Source: Oxalobacteraceae bacterium
Lineage (GTDB): Bacteria > Pseudomonadota > Gammaproteobacteria > Burkholderiales > Burkholderiaceae_D
Direction of reading: 5' to 3'
Length of the DNA stretch: 64,000 nucleotides
NCBI GenBank assembly: GCA_947374865.1
Contig: CANCDR010000001.1
Coordinates: 557,864 to 621,863 of the forward strand
Part shown: piece by piece, positions 1 through 9,270 of the stretch
How positions within the stretch are numbered: the stretch's first letter is position 1
Layout of the letters: each line of letters opens with the position of its first letter
Notes under the pieces: generated by a model
The model's database searches: none
What the model saw: the letters and a program-made list of their open reading frames with translations, nothing else
Told to the model about the DNA's origin: nothing
Made by a program: the position numbers and the translations under genes

Positions 1-786
1 GCCTTAGCCGGCATACGTGACAAAATTGTCGGCGGTGATTTCACTGCCACCGACGAATCTGGCGACATCTATCAGTTCACCACCGGCCTGGCCGAGAAAT
101 GTGTCGAAAAGGGCGTTGAATTTCAGTACAACACCACGGTCACGCGTCTGCTCACGGAAGGCACGGGTGCTGCCGCCCGCATCACCGGCGTGGAAGTGAT
201 CGACGCCTTGGGTCGCCACACGACGCTGCGGGCTGATGCCTTCGTCATGGCCATGGGCAGTTTCTCCCAGCCGCTGTGCAAACCCTTGGGAATTGACCTG
301 ATGATTTATCCTGGCAAAGGCTATTCCGCGACGTACCAAATTACCGATGCGCAGAAAGCACCGACCGTCTCGCTCACCGATGATGGCTACAAACTGGTGG
401 TATCGCGTTTGGGCGATCGCCTGCGTGTGGCAGGTACCTGTGAATTGAACGGTTATGGTCGGGATCTGAACACGGCCCGCTGTGAAGCCATTACGCGCCG
501 TGCACGTGAATTGTTCCCCAATGCCTGCGACTTTGACAATCCCACCTATTGGACCGGTCTGCGGCCATTGACGCCATCAAATGTGCCCTACATCGGCAAA
601 ACAAAATTCGCCAATCTTTTTCTCAATACCGGCCACGGCACGCTGGGCTGGACCATGGGCGCCGGTTCCGGACGGGCGATCGCCGAGATCGTGTCGGGTC
701 GCGTGCCAGAGCTTGATTTTACCTTCACCGGTATGCCACGCTCCGCCGTAGCCGGTAGCCGTATCGGTGCTGCTGTGCGGGCTTAA
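1..786 (+). CDS. dadA: D-amino acid dehydrogenase, small subunit (3' part)
   Basis: The frame is open from the first base and ends at the TAA at 784-786, so the N-terminal part with the FAD-binding GxGxxG motif lies outside the window. The visible 261 residues match the substrate and FAD domain of DadA: a DESGD segment near the start, a LRPLTPSNVPYIG stretch and a C-terminal NTGHGTLGWTMGAGSG FAD-contact motif. DadA is a membrane-associated flavoenzyme that oxidises D-amino acids, typically D-alanine, to 2-oxo acids and ammonia, passing electrons to the respiratory chain. It converges on an Lrp-family regulator gene 15 bp away, a common neighbour of dad genes. The identity is firm; the full length cannot be judged. 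Confidence 0.93.
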   Translation, partial: ALAGIRDKIVGGDFTATDESGDIYQFTTGLAEKCVEKGVEFQYNTTVTRLLTEGTGAAARITGVEVIDALGRHTTLRADAFVMAMGSFSQPLCKPLGIDLMIYPGKGYSATYQITDAQKAPTVSLTDDGYKLVVSRLGDRLRVAGTCELNGYGRDLNTARCEAITRRARELFPNACDFDNPTYWTGLRPLTPSNVPYIGKTKFANLFLNTGHGTLGWTMGAGSGRAIAEIVSGRVPELDFTFTGMPRSAVAGSRIGAAVRA

Positions 787-801
787 GTCATATTTCAAGG
801 T

Positions 802-1311
802 TTATTTCGGTCCGCGCACCTGCACAGTGGCGGCCTTTTCGTCGAAGCCGATGCGCGTATTGAACTTTACGCGCTTCATCGGAAAACGCGACTGAAAGTG
901 CCGCACATTGCCGGAGCCGGAAATCACCTTGCGCACAAACTGGTAATAGGCCTGCATGTCGATCACATGCACCACCAGAAAATAATCGTAATCGCCTGAG
1001 ACAAAATAGCACTGCATGACTTCCGGCTCTTTGTTCATGCGCGCTTCAAACGCCTGCATGTGCTCGTCGGACTGATTCGTCAGTGATACCTCCAGAAACG
1101 CCAACATCCCATAACCCAATACAAACGGATCGACCAGCGCCACATCGGCGCTGATGATGCCGGCATCGCGTAAATCGCGCAGACGGCGCAGACAGGTCGG
1201 CTGCGAAATGTGGGTCTTTTCCGCCAGCAGGCGGGTCGGCATCTGGTTATCTTTTTGCAAAAGATTCAGCAATTTTCGATCGACCTTATCTAGCGCGTGA
1301 ATTTTAGTCAT
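802..1311 (-). CDS. Lrp/AsnC family transcriptional regulator
   Basis: A protein of 169 residues, the usual size of the family. It has an N-terminal helix-turn-helix (about residues 8-60, LDKVDRKLLNLLQ and SQPTCLRRLRDL) and a C-terminal RAM/AsnC ligand-binding domain containing GDYDYFLVVHV. Members form dimers, octamers or higher oligomers and respond to amino acids. It converges with dadA and diverges from a branched-chain amino acid binding protein gene, so either or both are plausible targets. A 19-bp inverted repeat lies in the 154-bp gap upstream. Whether the ligand is alanine (DadR-like), leucine or another amino acid cannot be read from the sequence. Confidence 0.93.
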   Translation of the reverse strand: MTKIHALDKVDRKLLNLLQKDNQMPTRLLAEKTHISQPTCLRRLRDLRDAGIISADVALVDPFVLGYGMLAFLEVSLTNQSDEHMQAFEARMNKEPEVMQCYFVSGDYDYFLVVHVIDMQAYYQFVRKVISGSGNVRHFQSRFPMKRVKFNTRIGFDEKAATVQVRGPK

Positions 1312-1364
1312 GGAGTGTCTGCTACAAAAAAGTCAAAAAAATCAAAAAAGGCGCACAAAGGACT

Positions 1365-1392
1365 TTGCGAAGCCGACCTATTATTGTATTGT
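1365..1392 (+). promoter_or_regulatory. Candidate promoter of the LivJ-like gene
   Basis: A TTGCGA hexamer (1365-1370) and a TATTGT hexamer (1387-1392) are separated by 16 bp, upstream of the binding-protein gene. The match to sigma-70 is moderate and no start site is known. The second hexamer overlaps an inverted repeat at 1388-1406, as would be expected for a repressed promoter. Confidence 0.35.
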
Positions 1393-1406
1393 CAAGCACG
1401 GACAAT
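1388..1406. promoter_or_regulatory. Inverted repeat, candidate operator in the lrp-livJ gap
   Basis: ATTGTC (1388-1393) and GACAAT (1401-1406) form a perfect 6-bp inverted repeat around a 7-bp spacer. It sits between the divergent Lrp-type regulator and the binding-protein gene and overlaps the proposed -10 element. The arrangement is seen directly. Binding by the neighbouring Lrp protein is inference. Confidence 0.35.
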
Positions 1407-1465
1407 TTCCGAGAGTTGAGTGTTACAGGTAGCTTGGCATTTTTCAATCCTTAGGAGCAAAAAAT

Positions 1466-2614
1466 ATGCAAATTAAACATAAATTTATTCCCCTGGCTGG
1501 TGCTGTCGCCTTCGCGCTGACTGGCCTGGCTCACGCGCAAGTACAAATCATTAAAATCGGTCACGTAGCGCCGATCTCCGGCAATCAGGCCCATCTGGGT
1601 AAAGACAATGAAAACGGCGCCAAGATGGCGATCGAAGAGTTAAACGCCAAAGGCGTGACGATCGGCGGCAAGAAAGTTAAATTTGAACTGCTGGCTGAAG
1701 ACGATGGTGCCGATCCAAAACAGGGTACCGCCGCAGCGCAAAAGCTAGTCGATGCCAAGGTCAACGGTGTCATTGGTCACCTCAATTCCGGCACCACCAT
1801 TCCGGCCTCGAAGATTTATCACGATGCAGGCATTCCGCAAATTTCCCCTTCCGCGACCAATCCCACCTACACCAAGCAAGGCTACAAAACAGCCTTCCGT
1901 GTGGTCGCCAATGACGGTCAGTTAGGCGGCACGCTGGGCCGTTATGCAGTCAATACACTCAAGGCACAAAGAATTGCCGTCATCGATGACCGCTCCGCAT
2001 ATGGTCAAGGCGTAGCAGAAGAATTCGTCAAGGGTGCCAAAAAAAGTGGCGGCGCACAAATCGTGGCACAGGAATTTACTAATCCAAATGCGACGGACTT
2101 CAACGCCATCCTGACCAAAATCAAATCCAAAAAGCCGGACGTTGTTTTCTTCGGTGGTATGGATGCGGTAGCCGGTCCGATGCTGCGTCAAATGAAACAG
2201 CTGGGTCTGAACGCCAAGTTCATGGGCGGTGACGGTATGTGTACCGAGGCCTTGAACACCTTGTCTGGTGGCGCCATGGCCGATGGTCAGGTGATCTGCG
2301 CTGAAGCCGGTGGTGTAGAAGAATCACAAAAGAAAGTGATGGATGATTTCCGCGCGAACTACAAGAAAAAATTCGGCGTCGAAGTACAGATCTACGCACC
2401 GTATGTCTACGATGCCGTCATGACAATGGCCGACGCCATGGTCAAGGCCGGTTCCGCCGAACCAGCCAAGTATCTGCCGGTGCTTGCCAAGACCAATCGT
2501 AAAGGCGTCACAGGCAATATCGTGTTTGATGAAAAAGGCGATATCAAGGATGCGACGCTGACCTTGTACACCTACAAGGCGGGTAAGCGCGATCTGTTAG
2601 CGGTCGTTAAATAA
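1466..2614 (+). CDS. Branched-chain amino acid ABC transporter, periplasmic binding protein
   Basis: A protein of 382 residues with a typical signal peptide (residues 1-24, cleavage after AHA) and the Peripla_BP_6 fold of LivJ/LivK proteins. KIGHVAPISG follows the signal, and GVIGHLNSGTTIPASKIY and SPSATNPTYT form the ligand cleft. These proteins capture Leu/Ile/Val or related amino acids in the periplasm and deliver them to an LivHMGF permease. No permease genes follow: a Rho-independent terminator lies just downstream, so this is a single-gene unit. A strong AGGAG sits about 9 bases before the ATG. The exact ligand is open; related proteins bind many small amides and amino acids. Confidence 0.92.
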   Translation: MQIKHKFIPLAGAVAFALTGLAHAQVQIIKIGHVAPISGNQAHLGKDNENGAKMAIEELNAKGVTIGGKKVKFELLAEDDGADPKQGTAAAQKLVDAKVNGVIGHLNSGTTIPASKIYHDAGIPQISPSATNPTYTKQGYKTAFRVVANDGQLGGTLGRYAVNTLKAQRIAVIDDRSAYGQGVAEEFVKGAKKSGGAQIVAQEFTNPNATDFNAILTKIKSKKPDVVFFGGMDAVAGPMLRQMKQLGLNAKFMGGDGMCTEALNTLSGGAMADGQVICAEAGGVEESQKKVMDDFRANYKKKFGVEVQIYAPYVYDAVMTMADAMVKAGSAEPAKYLPVLAKTNRKGVTGNIVFDEKGDIKDATLTLYTYKAGKRDLLAVVK

Positions 2615-2633
2615 ACGCTCGCTGTTGCAGATG

Positions 2634-2662
2634 AAAAAAAACGCCCGTGAGGGCGTTTTTTA
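2634..2662 (+). terminator. Rho-independent terminator after the LivJ-like gene
   Basis: ACGCCC (2641-2646) pairs with GGGCGT (2651-2656) around a GTGA loop, with flanking A and T runs extending the stem. It begins about 20 bp after the stop codon. Confidence 0.9.
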
Positions 2663-2777
2663 ATTTTTACAGCAGGCGTTCTTCTGTTCTGCTCAGCCAA
2701 GTTCAATTAAATACTACGTAAATTCAGCGAATTTTTCATGCATTTTTTTAAGCATTTTTCACCGTATTATTTAACAC

Positions 2778-3086
2778 TCATTTCAGCGCCAAGACCCACT
2801 TCACCAGCGTCGTCGCTTCCTCTTTATTCACCTGTGCATTGGCAGGCATCGGCACCGCACCCCAAACACCGCTACCGCCTTCCATGACCTTCTTGACCAA
2901 CTTAGCTTCCATGTCTTTTTTGCCGGCATATTTGGCCGCGACTTCTTTGAAAGCCGGACCCAACACTTTATTCTCCACCTGATGACAGGCCATGCAATTT
3001 TTGGCTTTCGCCAGATCTGCATTGGCCAGCGCGGTGTGAGAAAATAACAGACCCAAACACAGACTCATCAGCACAGAAATTTTCAT
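2778..3086 (-). CDS. Small periplasmic cytochrome c (c551/c552 type)
   Basis: I choose the ATG at 3086 (102 residues) because a GGAGA ribosome site lies just upstream and it gives a clean signal peptide (residues 1-21, ending ALA). A longer frame starting at 3122 would place 12 charged residues ahead of the signal. The mature protein of about 80 residues carries one heme-binding CMACH motif (31-35), a LGPAF segment and Met80 in VPMPAN as the likely sixth heme ligand. This is the class I monoheme pattern of cytochrome c551/c552, a soluble electron carrier. It lies 36 bp downstream of ilvD on the same strand, but a functional link is not evident. Confidence 0.9.
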   Translation of the reverse strand: MKISVLMSLCLGLLFSHTALANADLAKAKNCMACHQVENKVLGPAFKEVAAKYAGKKDMEAKLVKKVMEGGSGVWGAVPMPANAQVNKEEATTLVKWVLALK

Positions 3087-3122
3087 CGTCTTCTCCATTT
3101 GATTGAATAGCCGCACAAACAA

Positions 3123-5024
3123 TTATTTCCGCTTGAGCTGGGACAAATCACGTACCGCGCCGCGATCAGCCGAGGTCGCCAGCGCCGCATAGGCCTGCAA
3201 GGCTTGCGAGACAACCCGCTCACGCCCCACAGGCATCCAGGCGTTATCACCCAGCGCTTCCATGGCCGCACGTCGCGCCGCCAGATCTGCCTCGCTCACT
3301 TTTAAATGCATGCGCCGCGCCGGGATATCGATCTCGATGATATCGCCTTCCTGGACTAAGCCGATGGTGCCGCCCTCTGCCGCTTCTGGCGATGCATGGC
3401 CGATCACCAGTCCTGAAGAGCCGCCTGAAAAACGACCGTCGGTAAACAGGGCACAGGCTTTGCCCAAACCCTTGGACTTGATGTAGGAAGTCGGATAAAG
3501 CATCTCCTGCATACCAGGGCCGCCTTTCGGGCCTTCGTAGCGGATCACCACGACGTCGCCTTCTTTAATCTGGTCGCCGAGAATCGCATCGACGGCCGTG
3601 TCCTGGCTTTCGAATACACGCGCAACACCGGTAAATTGGAGAATACTTTCATCCACCCCAGCGGTCTTGACGATGCAGCCCTTCTCGGCCAGATTGCCAT
3701 ACAAAACAGCCAGACCACCGTCTTTCGAATACGCATGGGCCAGATCGCGAATACAGCCCGTCGCGCGGTCGGTATCGTGTTCATCCCAACGCTTATCTTG
3801 CGAGAAAGCGACTTGGGTCGGCACGCCACCCGGCGCAGCCAGAAACATCTGCCGTACCGCAGGATCGCTGGTAACCATGATGTCGTTATGAGCGATAGCG
3901 TCGGCCAGCGTCTTGCTGTGCACCGTCGGCAGAGTAGTGTCGAGCAGACCGGCGCGCGCGAGCTCACCGAGGATGGCGATGATACCGCCGGCGCGGTGTA
4001 CATCTTCGATATGGTATTCCTGCGATGCGGGTGCTAACTTACACAGGCAAGGCACCTTGCGCGAAATACGGTCGATGTCGGCCATGGTGAAATCCACATT
4101 GCCTTCCTGCGCTGCGGCCAGCATGTGCAATACCGTATTGGTCGAACCGCCCATGGACACGTCGAGCGTCATGGCGTTTTCGAAGGCGGCACGGTTCGCG
4201 ATACTGCGCGGCAGGAGCGACATATCGTCTTGCTCATAATGGCGCTTGGCCAGGTCCACGATCAGACGACCAGCGCGCAAAAACAGCGCTTTCCGATCCG
4301 CATGCGTGGCCAGAATGGTCCCGTTGCCCGGCAGTGCCAGACCCAGGGCCTCGGTCAGACAGTTCATGGAATTGGCGGTAAACATACCGGAGCAGGAACC
4401 GCAGGTAGGACAAGCCGAGCGCTCAACAGCCGCGACTTGCTCATCCGAGACCGACGGATCGCCGGCCATGATCATGGCGTCGATCAAATCCAGCTTTTGC
4501 GGTTTTTTCTTCAAACCCGACAGGCTGATGGTGCTGGTATCCGATTTGGGATGCAGGGCCTCGATGACTTTGCCGGCTTCCATCGGACCGCCAGACACAA
4601 ACACCACCGGAATGTTCAGACGCATGGCGGCCATGAGCATACCGGGCGTGATCTTGTCGCAATTAGAAATACACACCATCGCATCAGCGCAGTGCGCATT
4701 CACCATGTACTCCACCGAATCGGCGATCAGTTCACGCGAAGGCAGCGAGTACAACATGCCGCCGTGTCCCATGGCGATACCATCGTCAACGGCGATGGTG
4801 TTAAATTCTTTGGCAACGCCGCCAGCGGCTTCGATTTCCCGCGCGACCAGTTGACCCAGATCTTTTAAATGCACATGGCCCGGCACGAACTGGGTAAATG
4901 AATTGACCACGGCGATGATCGGCTTATCAAAATCACCATCTTTCATACCAGTGGCACGCCACAGGGCGCGGGCGCCGGCCATATTGCGGCCGTGGGTGGT
5001 AGTGCGGGAACGATAAACAGGCAT
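3123..5024 (-). CDS. ilvD: Dihydroxy-acid dehydratase
   Basis: A protein of 633 residues from the ATG at 5024, matching the family start [20 protein letters not shown] lies about 9 bases upstream. A TTG at 5039 would add five residues and overlaps that ribosome site. IlvD dehydrates 2,3-dihydroxy-isovalerate and 2,3-dihydroxy-methylvalerate in valine and isoleucine synthesis, using an Fe-S cluster. The cluster cysteines appear in [10 protein letters not shown] and [11 protein letters not shown], and [13 protein letters not shown] and [14 protein letters not shown] are also conserved. It is slightly longer than the E. coli enzyme. It is divergent from lgt across a 138-bp gap, with no attenuator-like leader visible. 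Confidence 0.97.
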   Translation of the reverse strand: MPVYRSRTTTHGRNMAGARALWRATGMKDGDFDKPIIAVVNSFTQFVPGHVHLKDLGQLVAREIEAAGGVAKEFNTIAVDDGIAMGHGGMLYSLPSRELIADSVEYMVNAHCADAMVCISNCDKITPGMLMAAMRLNIPVVFVSGGPMEAGKVIEALHPKSDTSTISLSGLKKKPQKLDLIDAMIMAGDPSVSDEQVAAVERSACPTCGSCSGMFTANSMNCLTEALGLALPGNGTILATHADRKALFLRAGRLIVDLAKRHYEQDDMSLLPRSIANRAAFENAMTLDVSMGGSTNTVLHMLAAAQEGNVDFTMADIDRISRKVPCLCKLAPASQEYHIEDVHRAGGIIAILGELARAGLLDTTLPTVHSKTLADAIAHNDIMVTSDPAVRQMFLAAPGGVPTQVAFSQDKRWDEHDTDRATGCIRDLAHAYSKDGGLAVLYGNLAEKGCIVKTAGVDESILQFTGVARVFESQDTAVDAILGDQIKEGDVVVIRYEGPKGGPGMQEMLYPTSYIKSKGLGKACALFTDGRFSGGSSGLVIGHASPEAAEGGTIGLVQEGDIIEIDIPARRMHLKVSEADLAARRAAMEALGDNAWMPVGRERVVSQALQAYAALATSADRGAVRDLSQLKRK

Positions 5025-5162
5025 GAAATCAAACTCCAAATGGGGGGTACATCTTCAAGAGCCTGCTAGATTGCCTTGCGCAGGTCGGCATGTCAAATAT
5101 ATGATGCGCCGTGATGGGACAAAACGCGACCAATACACCAACGTCAAATTGTGAAAAAATAA

Positions 5163-5960
5163 ATGTTAATCCATCCAATGCCGGATCCCATCGCGCTGCA
5201 CATCGGCCCACTGGCAATTCGCTGGTATGGCCTGATGTACATGGCCGCCTTCGTGCAATTCATTGTGCTAGGCCAGGTGCGCCTGCGTCAAAGCCACATT
5301 GCCGCGGCCAACTGGACCCGCGAAAACATCGACGACATGCTATTTTACGGCGTTCTCGGCGTGATCGTTGGCGGACGTCTGGGTGAGGTGCTGTTTTACC
5401 ATCCGCTCTATTATTTCCAGCATCCGCTCGAGATCGTCGCTGTCTGGCAGGGCGGTATGTCCTTCCATGGCGGCTTCCTGGGTGTGCTGATCGCGATGCT
5501 GCTATGGAGCCGCAAAAACGGCCGCACCTGGATGGCGACGATGGACTTCATCGCACCCCTGGTACCGCTGGGTTACGCCGCCGGACGCATCGGTAATTTC
5601 ATCAATGCCGAACTACCCGGCCGAGTCGCCGATGCCAGTCTGCCGTGGGCCATGATCTGGCCAAATGTCGACCAGCTGCCACGTCATCCTTCACCGATTT
5701 ATCAGGCACTGATAGATGGCGTACTGTTATTCATTATTTTATGGCTGTTCGCCCGCAAGGCACGACCGCTGATGGCGGTGTCAGGCATGTTCTCACTGCT
5801 GTATGGCTGCGCACGCTTCTTTACCGAATACTTTCGCACGCCCGATTATGAAGTCAGCTTTGCCGGCCTCACGATCTCTGCCGGCCAGATGCTGTCAATG
5901 CCGATGATCGCGCTCGGCGCAGTTCTTTTGTTAATCGCTTACCGACACACCAAATCATAA
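5163..5960 (+). CDS. lgt: Phosphatidylglycerol-prolipoprotein diacylglyceryl transferase
   Basis: A protein of 265 residues with about seven membrane segments. Lgt transfers diacylglycerol from phosphatidylglycerol to the lipobox cysteine of prolipoproteins, the first step of lipoprotein maturation in the inner membrane. Hallmarks are IRWYGLMY near the N-terminus, the FHGGFLG motif with the catalytic histidine, and the Lgt signature [14 protein letters not shown]. The stop overlaps the next ATG in a TAATG junction, so the ligase gene downstream is probably translationally coupled. The start could also be an ATG five codons on, since no strong ribosome site separates the two. Confidence 0.97.
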   Translation: MLIHPMPDPIALHIGPLAIRWYGLMYMAAFVQFIVLGQVRLRQSHIAAANWTRENIDDMLFYGVLGVIVGGRLGEVLFYHPLYYFQHPLEIVAVWQGGMSFHGGFLGVLIAMLLWSRKNGRTWMATMDFIAPLVPLGYAAGRIGNFINAELPGRVADASLPWAMIWPNVDQLPRHPSPIYQALIDGVLLFIILWLFARKARPLMAVSGMFSLLYGCARFFTEYFRTPDYEVSFAGLTISAGQMLSMPMIALGAVLLLIAYRHTKS

Positions 5961-7444
5961 TGAATGCCAATCTCTACGCCCTGTTCGCCGCCCACTTTCC
6001 TGCTGACCGCAGCCGTATTTTTCTCGAAACGCCGGAAGGTCTGTATTACAGCTGGAATGACCTCGAACGCGCTAGCGCAAAAATAGCCAATTTACTGCGC
6101 AGCCTTGATTTGCCAGCGGGCGCGCGCATCGCCGTGCAGGTTGAAAAATCTGCCGAGGCGGTGCTGCTGTACTTAGCCACGTTGCGTGCCGGTTATGTCT
6201 ACCTGCCTTTGAATACCGCCTACCGCGCAGCCGAGATCGACTACTTTGTCGGTGACGCCGAACCTTCGGTCGTGGTCTGTGCGCCGGAAAATTTCGGCTG
6301 GGTGTCGAAGATCGCTTTTCAGGCCGGCTGCGCGCATGTTTTTACGCTTGACGATCAGCGTCATGGTTCCTTGCTTGAACGCGCCGCGCACCACAGCGAC
6401 CAGTTTGTCACGGTAGAAAAAAAGCCTGACGACTTAGCCGCCATTCTGTACACCTCGGGTACCACAGGCCGCAGCAAGGGTGCCATGCTCAGTCACCAAA
6501 ACCTGTCCTCCAACGCGCTGGTGTTGAAGGATTACTGGCACTGGCAAGAGAACGACGTTCTGCTGCATGCACTGCCTTTATTCCATGTGCACGGCCTGTT
6601 TGTGGCCCTGCATGGCGCGCTGCTCAATGGTAGCCGCATGATCTTCCTCAATAAATTTGATGGTGCCGAAGTCCTGCGCCAGCTACCCCGCGCGACTGTG
6701 TTTATGGGCGTGCCGACTTTCTATGTGCGCCTTCTGAGCGACGCCGATTTCGGTGCCGCGCACTGCAAGGGCATGCGTCTGTTTATTTCCGGATCAGCGC
6801 CCCTGCTGACCGAAACTTTCAAAGATTTTATCCAGCGCACAGGCCACACAATTTTAGAGCGCTACGGCATGAGCGAAACCGCCATGCTGACCTCTAACCC
6901 TTACCACGGCCAACGTAAAGGCGGTACCGTCGGTCTGCCGCTGCCGGGCGTCAAAGTACGCCTGACGAATCAAAGTGAAGGCGTGGGTGATATTGAAGTC
7001 TTGGGTCCCAACGTGTTCCGCGAATACTGGCGCATGCCGGAAAAAACCGCCGAAGAATTTACCAGCGACGGTTTCTTCCGCACCGGCGATGTGGGTAGCT
7101 TTGACGACGAGGGTTATCTGGCCATCGTCGGTCGCAGCAAAGACCTGATCATCTCGGGTGGCTTTAACGTCTACCCGAAAGAGATCGAATCGCTGATCGA
7201 CGAAGTCACTGGCGTCATGGAATCGGCAGTCATCGGCGTACCACATCCCGATTTTGGTGAAGCCGTGACCGCCGTGGTCGTATTGAAGTCTAATGTGACG
7301 CTGGAAGAAGCGGCGCTCCTGCGCGATCTAAAAGCAAAAATCGCTAATTTCAAAGTGCCCAAGCGGATCCACTTCGTCAAGGAGTTACCGCGCAATGCGA
7401 TGGGCAAGGTACAGAAAAATCTTCTGCGTAAAGAATTCGCTTAA
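5960..7444 (+). CDS. matB: Malonyl-CoA synthetase-like acyl-CoA ligase (MatB type)
   Basis: A protein of 494 residues of the ANL adenylating family. Motifs in order: P-loop YTSGTTGRSKGAM, PLFHVHGL, YGMSETAML, the hinge GRSKDLIISGGFNVYP and the catalytic lysine in PRNAMGKVQK. The TAMLTSNPYHGQRKGGTVG stretch and the overall length resemble malonyl/methylmalonyl-CoA synthetases, which convert malonate, ATP and CoA to malonyl-CoA. No malonate decarboxylase or transporter gene lies nearby, so substrate choice rests on resemblance alone; another short-chain dicarboxylate or fatty acid is possible. It overlaps lgt by one base and ends at a strong terminator. Confidence 0.8.
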   Translation: MNANLYALFAAHFPADRSRIFLETPEGLYYSWNDLERASAKIANLLRSLDLPAGARIAVQVEKSAEAVLLYLATLRAGYVYLPLNTAYRAAEIDYFVGDAEPSVVVCAPENFGWVSKIAFQAGCAHVFTLDDQRHGSLLERAAHHSDQFVTVEKKPDDLAAILYTSGTTGRSKGAMLSHQNLSSNALVLKDYWHWQENDVLLHALPLFHVHGLFVALHGALLNGSRMIFLNKFDGAEVLRQLPRATVFMGVPTFYVRLLSDADFGAAHCKGMRLFISGSAPLLTETFKDFIQRTGHTILERYGMSETAMLTSNPYHGQRKGGTVGLPLPGVKVRLTNQSEGVGDIEVLGPNVFREYWRMPEKTAEEFTSDGFFRTGDVGSFDDEGYLAIVGRSKDLIISGGFNVYPKEIESLIDEVTGVMESAVIGVPHPDFGEAVTAVVVLKSNVTLEEAALLRDLKAKIANFKVPKRIHFVKELPRNAMGKVQKNLLRKEFA

Positions 7445-7446
7445 AT

Positions 7447-7481
7447 AAAAAACGCCAGTGCGTGAGCTTCTGGCGTTTTTT
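7447..7481 (+). terminator. Rho-independent terminator after the matB-like gene
   Basis: AACGCCAG pairs with CTGGCGTT (arms 7447-7458 and 7470-7481) with a T run at the end. It begins three bases after the stop and lies between convergent genes. Confidence 0.9.
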
Positions 7482-7493
7482 CAAGTGCTTAAT

Positions 7494-8372
7494 TCAGGCA
7501 ATTTCGCCCAAGCGCCCTGCGCGAAAATCTTCAATCGCCTGACGAATTTCTGCCTGCGTATTCATCACAAACGGACCGTACTGCGCGATCGGTTCCTTGA
7601 GCGGCTTGCCGGCAATGAGCAAAAATTTTGCGTCGGCCGTTGCATCGATTACCAGTCCATCGGCCTGCGCATCATTGTTGAGGATGGCCATGCGCTGCGT
7701 CGGTACCGCCACGCCAGCAATGCTGAGCGCACCCCGATAGACGTACACAAAAACATTGTGATCCGCCGGCAGTGACTGCGCAAAACGTGCACCGGCCGGC
7801 ATATGCACATCGAGATACAAAGCTTGTGTGGCATCACGCGTCACCGCACCGCTCACGCCATGGCTGCTACCGGCAATGATGGTCACGTCCACGCCTTGAT
7901 CGGTGACTAATTTTGGTAAGTCCTGATTCTTGAAATCGCGATACCAGGGCGGATTCATCTTGTCGCGCCCGGGCAAGTTAAGCCACAGCTGAAAGCCTTC
8001 CATCACGCCGTCTTCCTGCTGCGGGATTTCCGAGTGAATCACGCCTTTACCAGCCGTCATCCATTGCACGCCACCGTTTTCCAGCAAACCTTCATGTCCC
8101 GCGCTATCCCGATGCAGCATGCGTCCGGCGATCATATAGGTGACAGTCTCAAAGCCCCGATGCGGGTGATCCGGAAAACCGGCAATGTAGTCATTCGGAT
8201 TATCGCTGCCAAACGCATCGAGCATCAAAAAAGGATCGAGCCGCTGCTGCAGGTCGTTGGTGAGCACCCGCGTGAGTTTGACGCCGGCACCATCCGACGT
8301 CGCCTGGCCGGCGACCAGCCGTTCAATCGTACGCGACAGTTTGACTGTAGGCGCATTGGCATTCGTATTCAT
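7494..8372 (-). CDS. Pirin family protein
   Basis: A bicupin protein of 292 residues from the ATG at 8372, which has a GAGAGAG ribosome site just upstream; the longer frame from 8399 lacks one. The N-terminal cupin holds the pirin metal-site residues in FPDHPHRGFETVTYMIAG and DSAGHEGLLENGGVQWMTAGKGVIHSE. Some bacterial pirins have quercetin 2,3-dioxygenase activity, others regulate metabolic enzymes; the role here is unknown. It is followed by no partner gene and converges on the matB-like gene. Confidence 0.93.
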   Translation of the reverse strand: MNTNANAPTVKLSRTIERLVAGQATSDGAGVKLTRVLTNDLQQRLDPFLMLDAFGSDNPNDYIAGFPDHPHRGFETVTYMIAGRMLHRDSAGHEGLLENGGVQWMTAGKGVIHSEIPQQEDGVMEGFQLWLNLPGRDKMNPPWYRDFKNQDLPKLVTDQGVDVTIIAGSSHGVSGAVTRDATQALYLDVHMPAGARFAQSLPADHNVFVYVYRGALSIAGVAVPTQRMAILNNDAQADGLVIDATADAKFLLIAGKPLKEPIAQYGPFVMNTQAEIRQAIEDFRAGRLGEIA

Positions 8373-8416
8373 GGCAATCTCTCTCGTAAAGCGAAGCATC
8401 CCACTATGCTATTTCC

Positions 8417-8455
8417 CTAAGCTATCCCACTAAGCTATCCAATTAAGCTGGATGC
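8417..8455. repeat. Three 13-bp tandem units straddling the stop of the TauE-like gene
   Basis: Units 8417-8429, 8430-8442 and 8443-8455 repeat with 13-bp period; the first two differ at one base (CTAAGCTATCCCA against CTAAGCTATCCAA) and the third is degenerate. The TauE-like stop codon (8443-8445, minus strand) lies in the third unit. Read along that gene, the copies bring further stop codons in the other two frames. Confidence 0.8.
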
Positions 8456-9255
8456 GCAAAAACCCCGTACAGCATATGTGCGGCCAAGCCGAATAACATC
8501 AAGGCAAATACTTTTTTCAAGCGTTTGACCGGCATTTTGTGTGCCGTATGCGCGCCCAGATGCGCTGTCAAAACACTGCCGATCGATATCACCAACAGCG
8601 CCGGCAAATAAATAAATCCCAAAGAACCCGCCGGCAGATTGGGCGTGCCCAGTCCGTAATAAATATTCGACAGCGTACCGGCCAAGGCAATCGGAAAGCC
8701 CAAAGCAGAACTGGTCGCTACTGCGCGCTGCATATTCACGTTACACCAGGTCATGAAGGGTACGGAAATAAACGCTCCACCCGCGCCCACCAGGCCGGCC
8801 AGAATACCGATGAAACCGCCCACGGCCACCAGACCCGCTTCCTTGGGTAGTTCGCGCTTGGGTGATGGCTTGATATCCATCAGCATTTGAATCGCTGAAA
8901 AAGTCACGAACAGGGTAAAAAAACTCGCTAGTACGACGGTATTCATTTTCGTGCCGATCCACGGGCCGATCCAGGCACCGAGCAAAATACCGGGGGTGAA
9001 TTTTTTGACGATATCCCATGCAACAGCACCCCGCAGATGATGGGCGCGCACGGCAGAAATCGAGGTGAACATGATGGTCGCCAGCGACGTTGCAATCGCC
9101 ATATGCACCACCAGCTCATGCGGAAAACCGCGCGCCATCAGGAGCATAGAAATGAAGGGGATAAATAACATACCGCCACCGAGGCCAAGCATGCCGGCGA
9201 TAAATCCGACGACTGCACCCAGCGTCAGAAATGCCAGTATCAGAGTGATGTCCAT
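8443..9255 (-). CDS. Sulfite exporter TauE/SafE family membrane protein
   Basis: A protein of 270 residues with about eight hydrophobic segments arranged as two related halves. Each half has the family's glycine-rich opening (GFIAGMLGLGGGMLFIP and GILAGLVGAGGAFISVPFM). Members export sulfite, sulfoacetate or other organosulfur anions, or have unknown cargo. The stop codon is embedded in a 13-bp tandem repeat. It lies between the EVE-domain gene (15 bp upstream) and pirin on the same strand. The substrate cannot be deduced. Confidence 0.9.
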   Translation of the reverse strand: MDITLILAFLTLGAVVGFIAGMLGLGGGMLFIPFISMLLMARGFPHELVVHMAIATSLATIMFTSISAVRAHHLRGAVAWDIVKKFTPGILLGAWIGPWIGTKMNTVVLASFFTLFVTFSAIQMLMDIKPSPKRELPKEAGLVAVGGFIGILAGLVGAGGAFISVPFMTWCNVNMQRAVATSSALGFPIALAGTLSNIYYGLGTPNLPAGSLGFIYLPALLVISIGSVLTAHLGAHTAHKMPVKRLKKVFALMLFGLAAHMLYGVFAHPA

Positions 9256-9270
9256 GCAGGCCTTCTATTT

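Noticed and set aside
4125..4868. A 247-codon open frame on the plus strand
   Set aside because: Antisense within ilvD; composition typical of a shadow frame.
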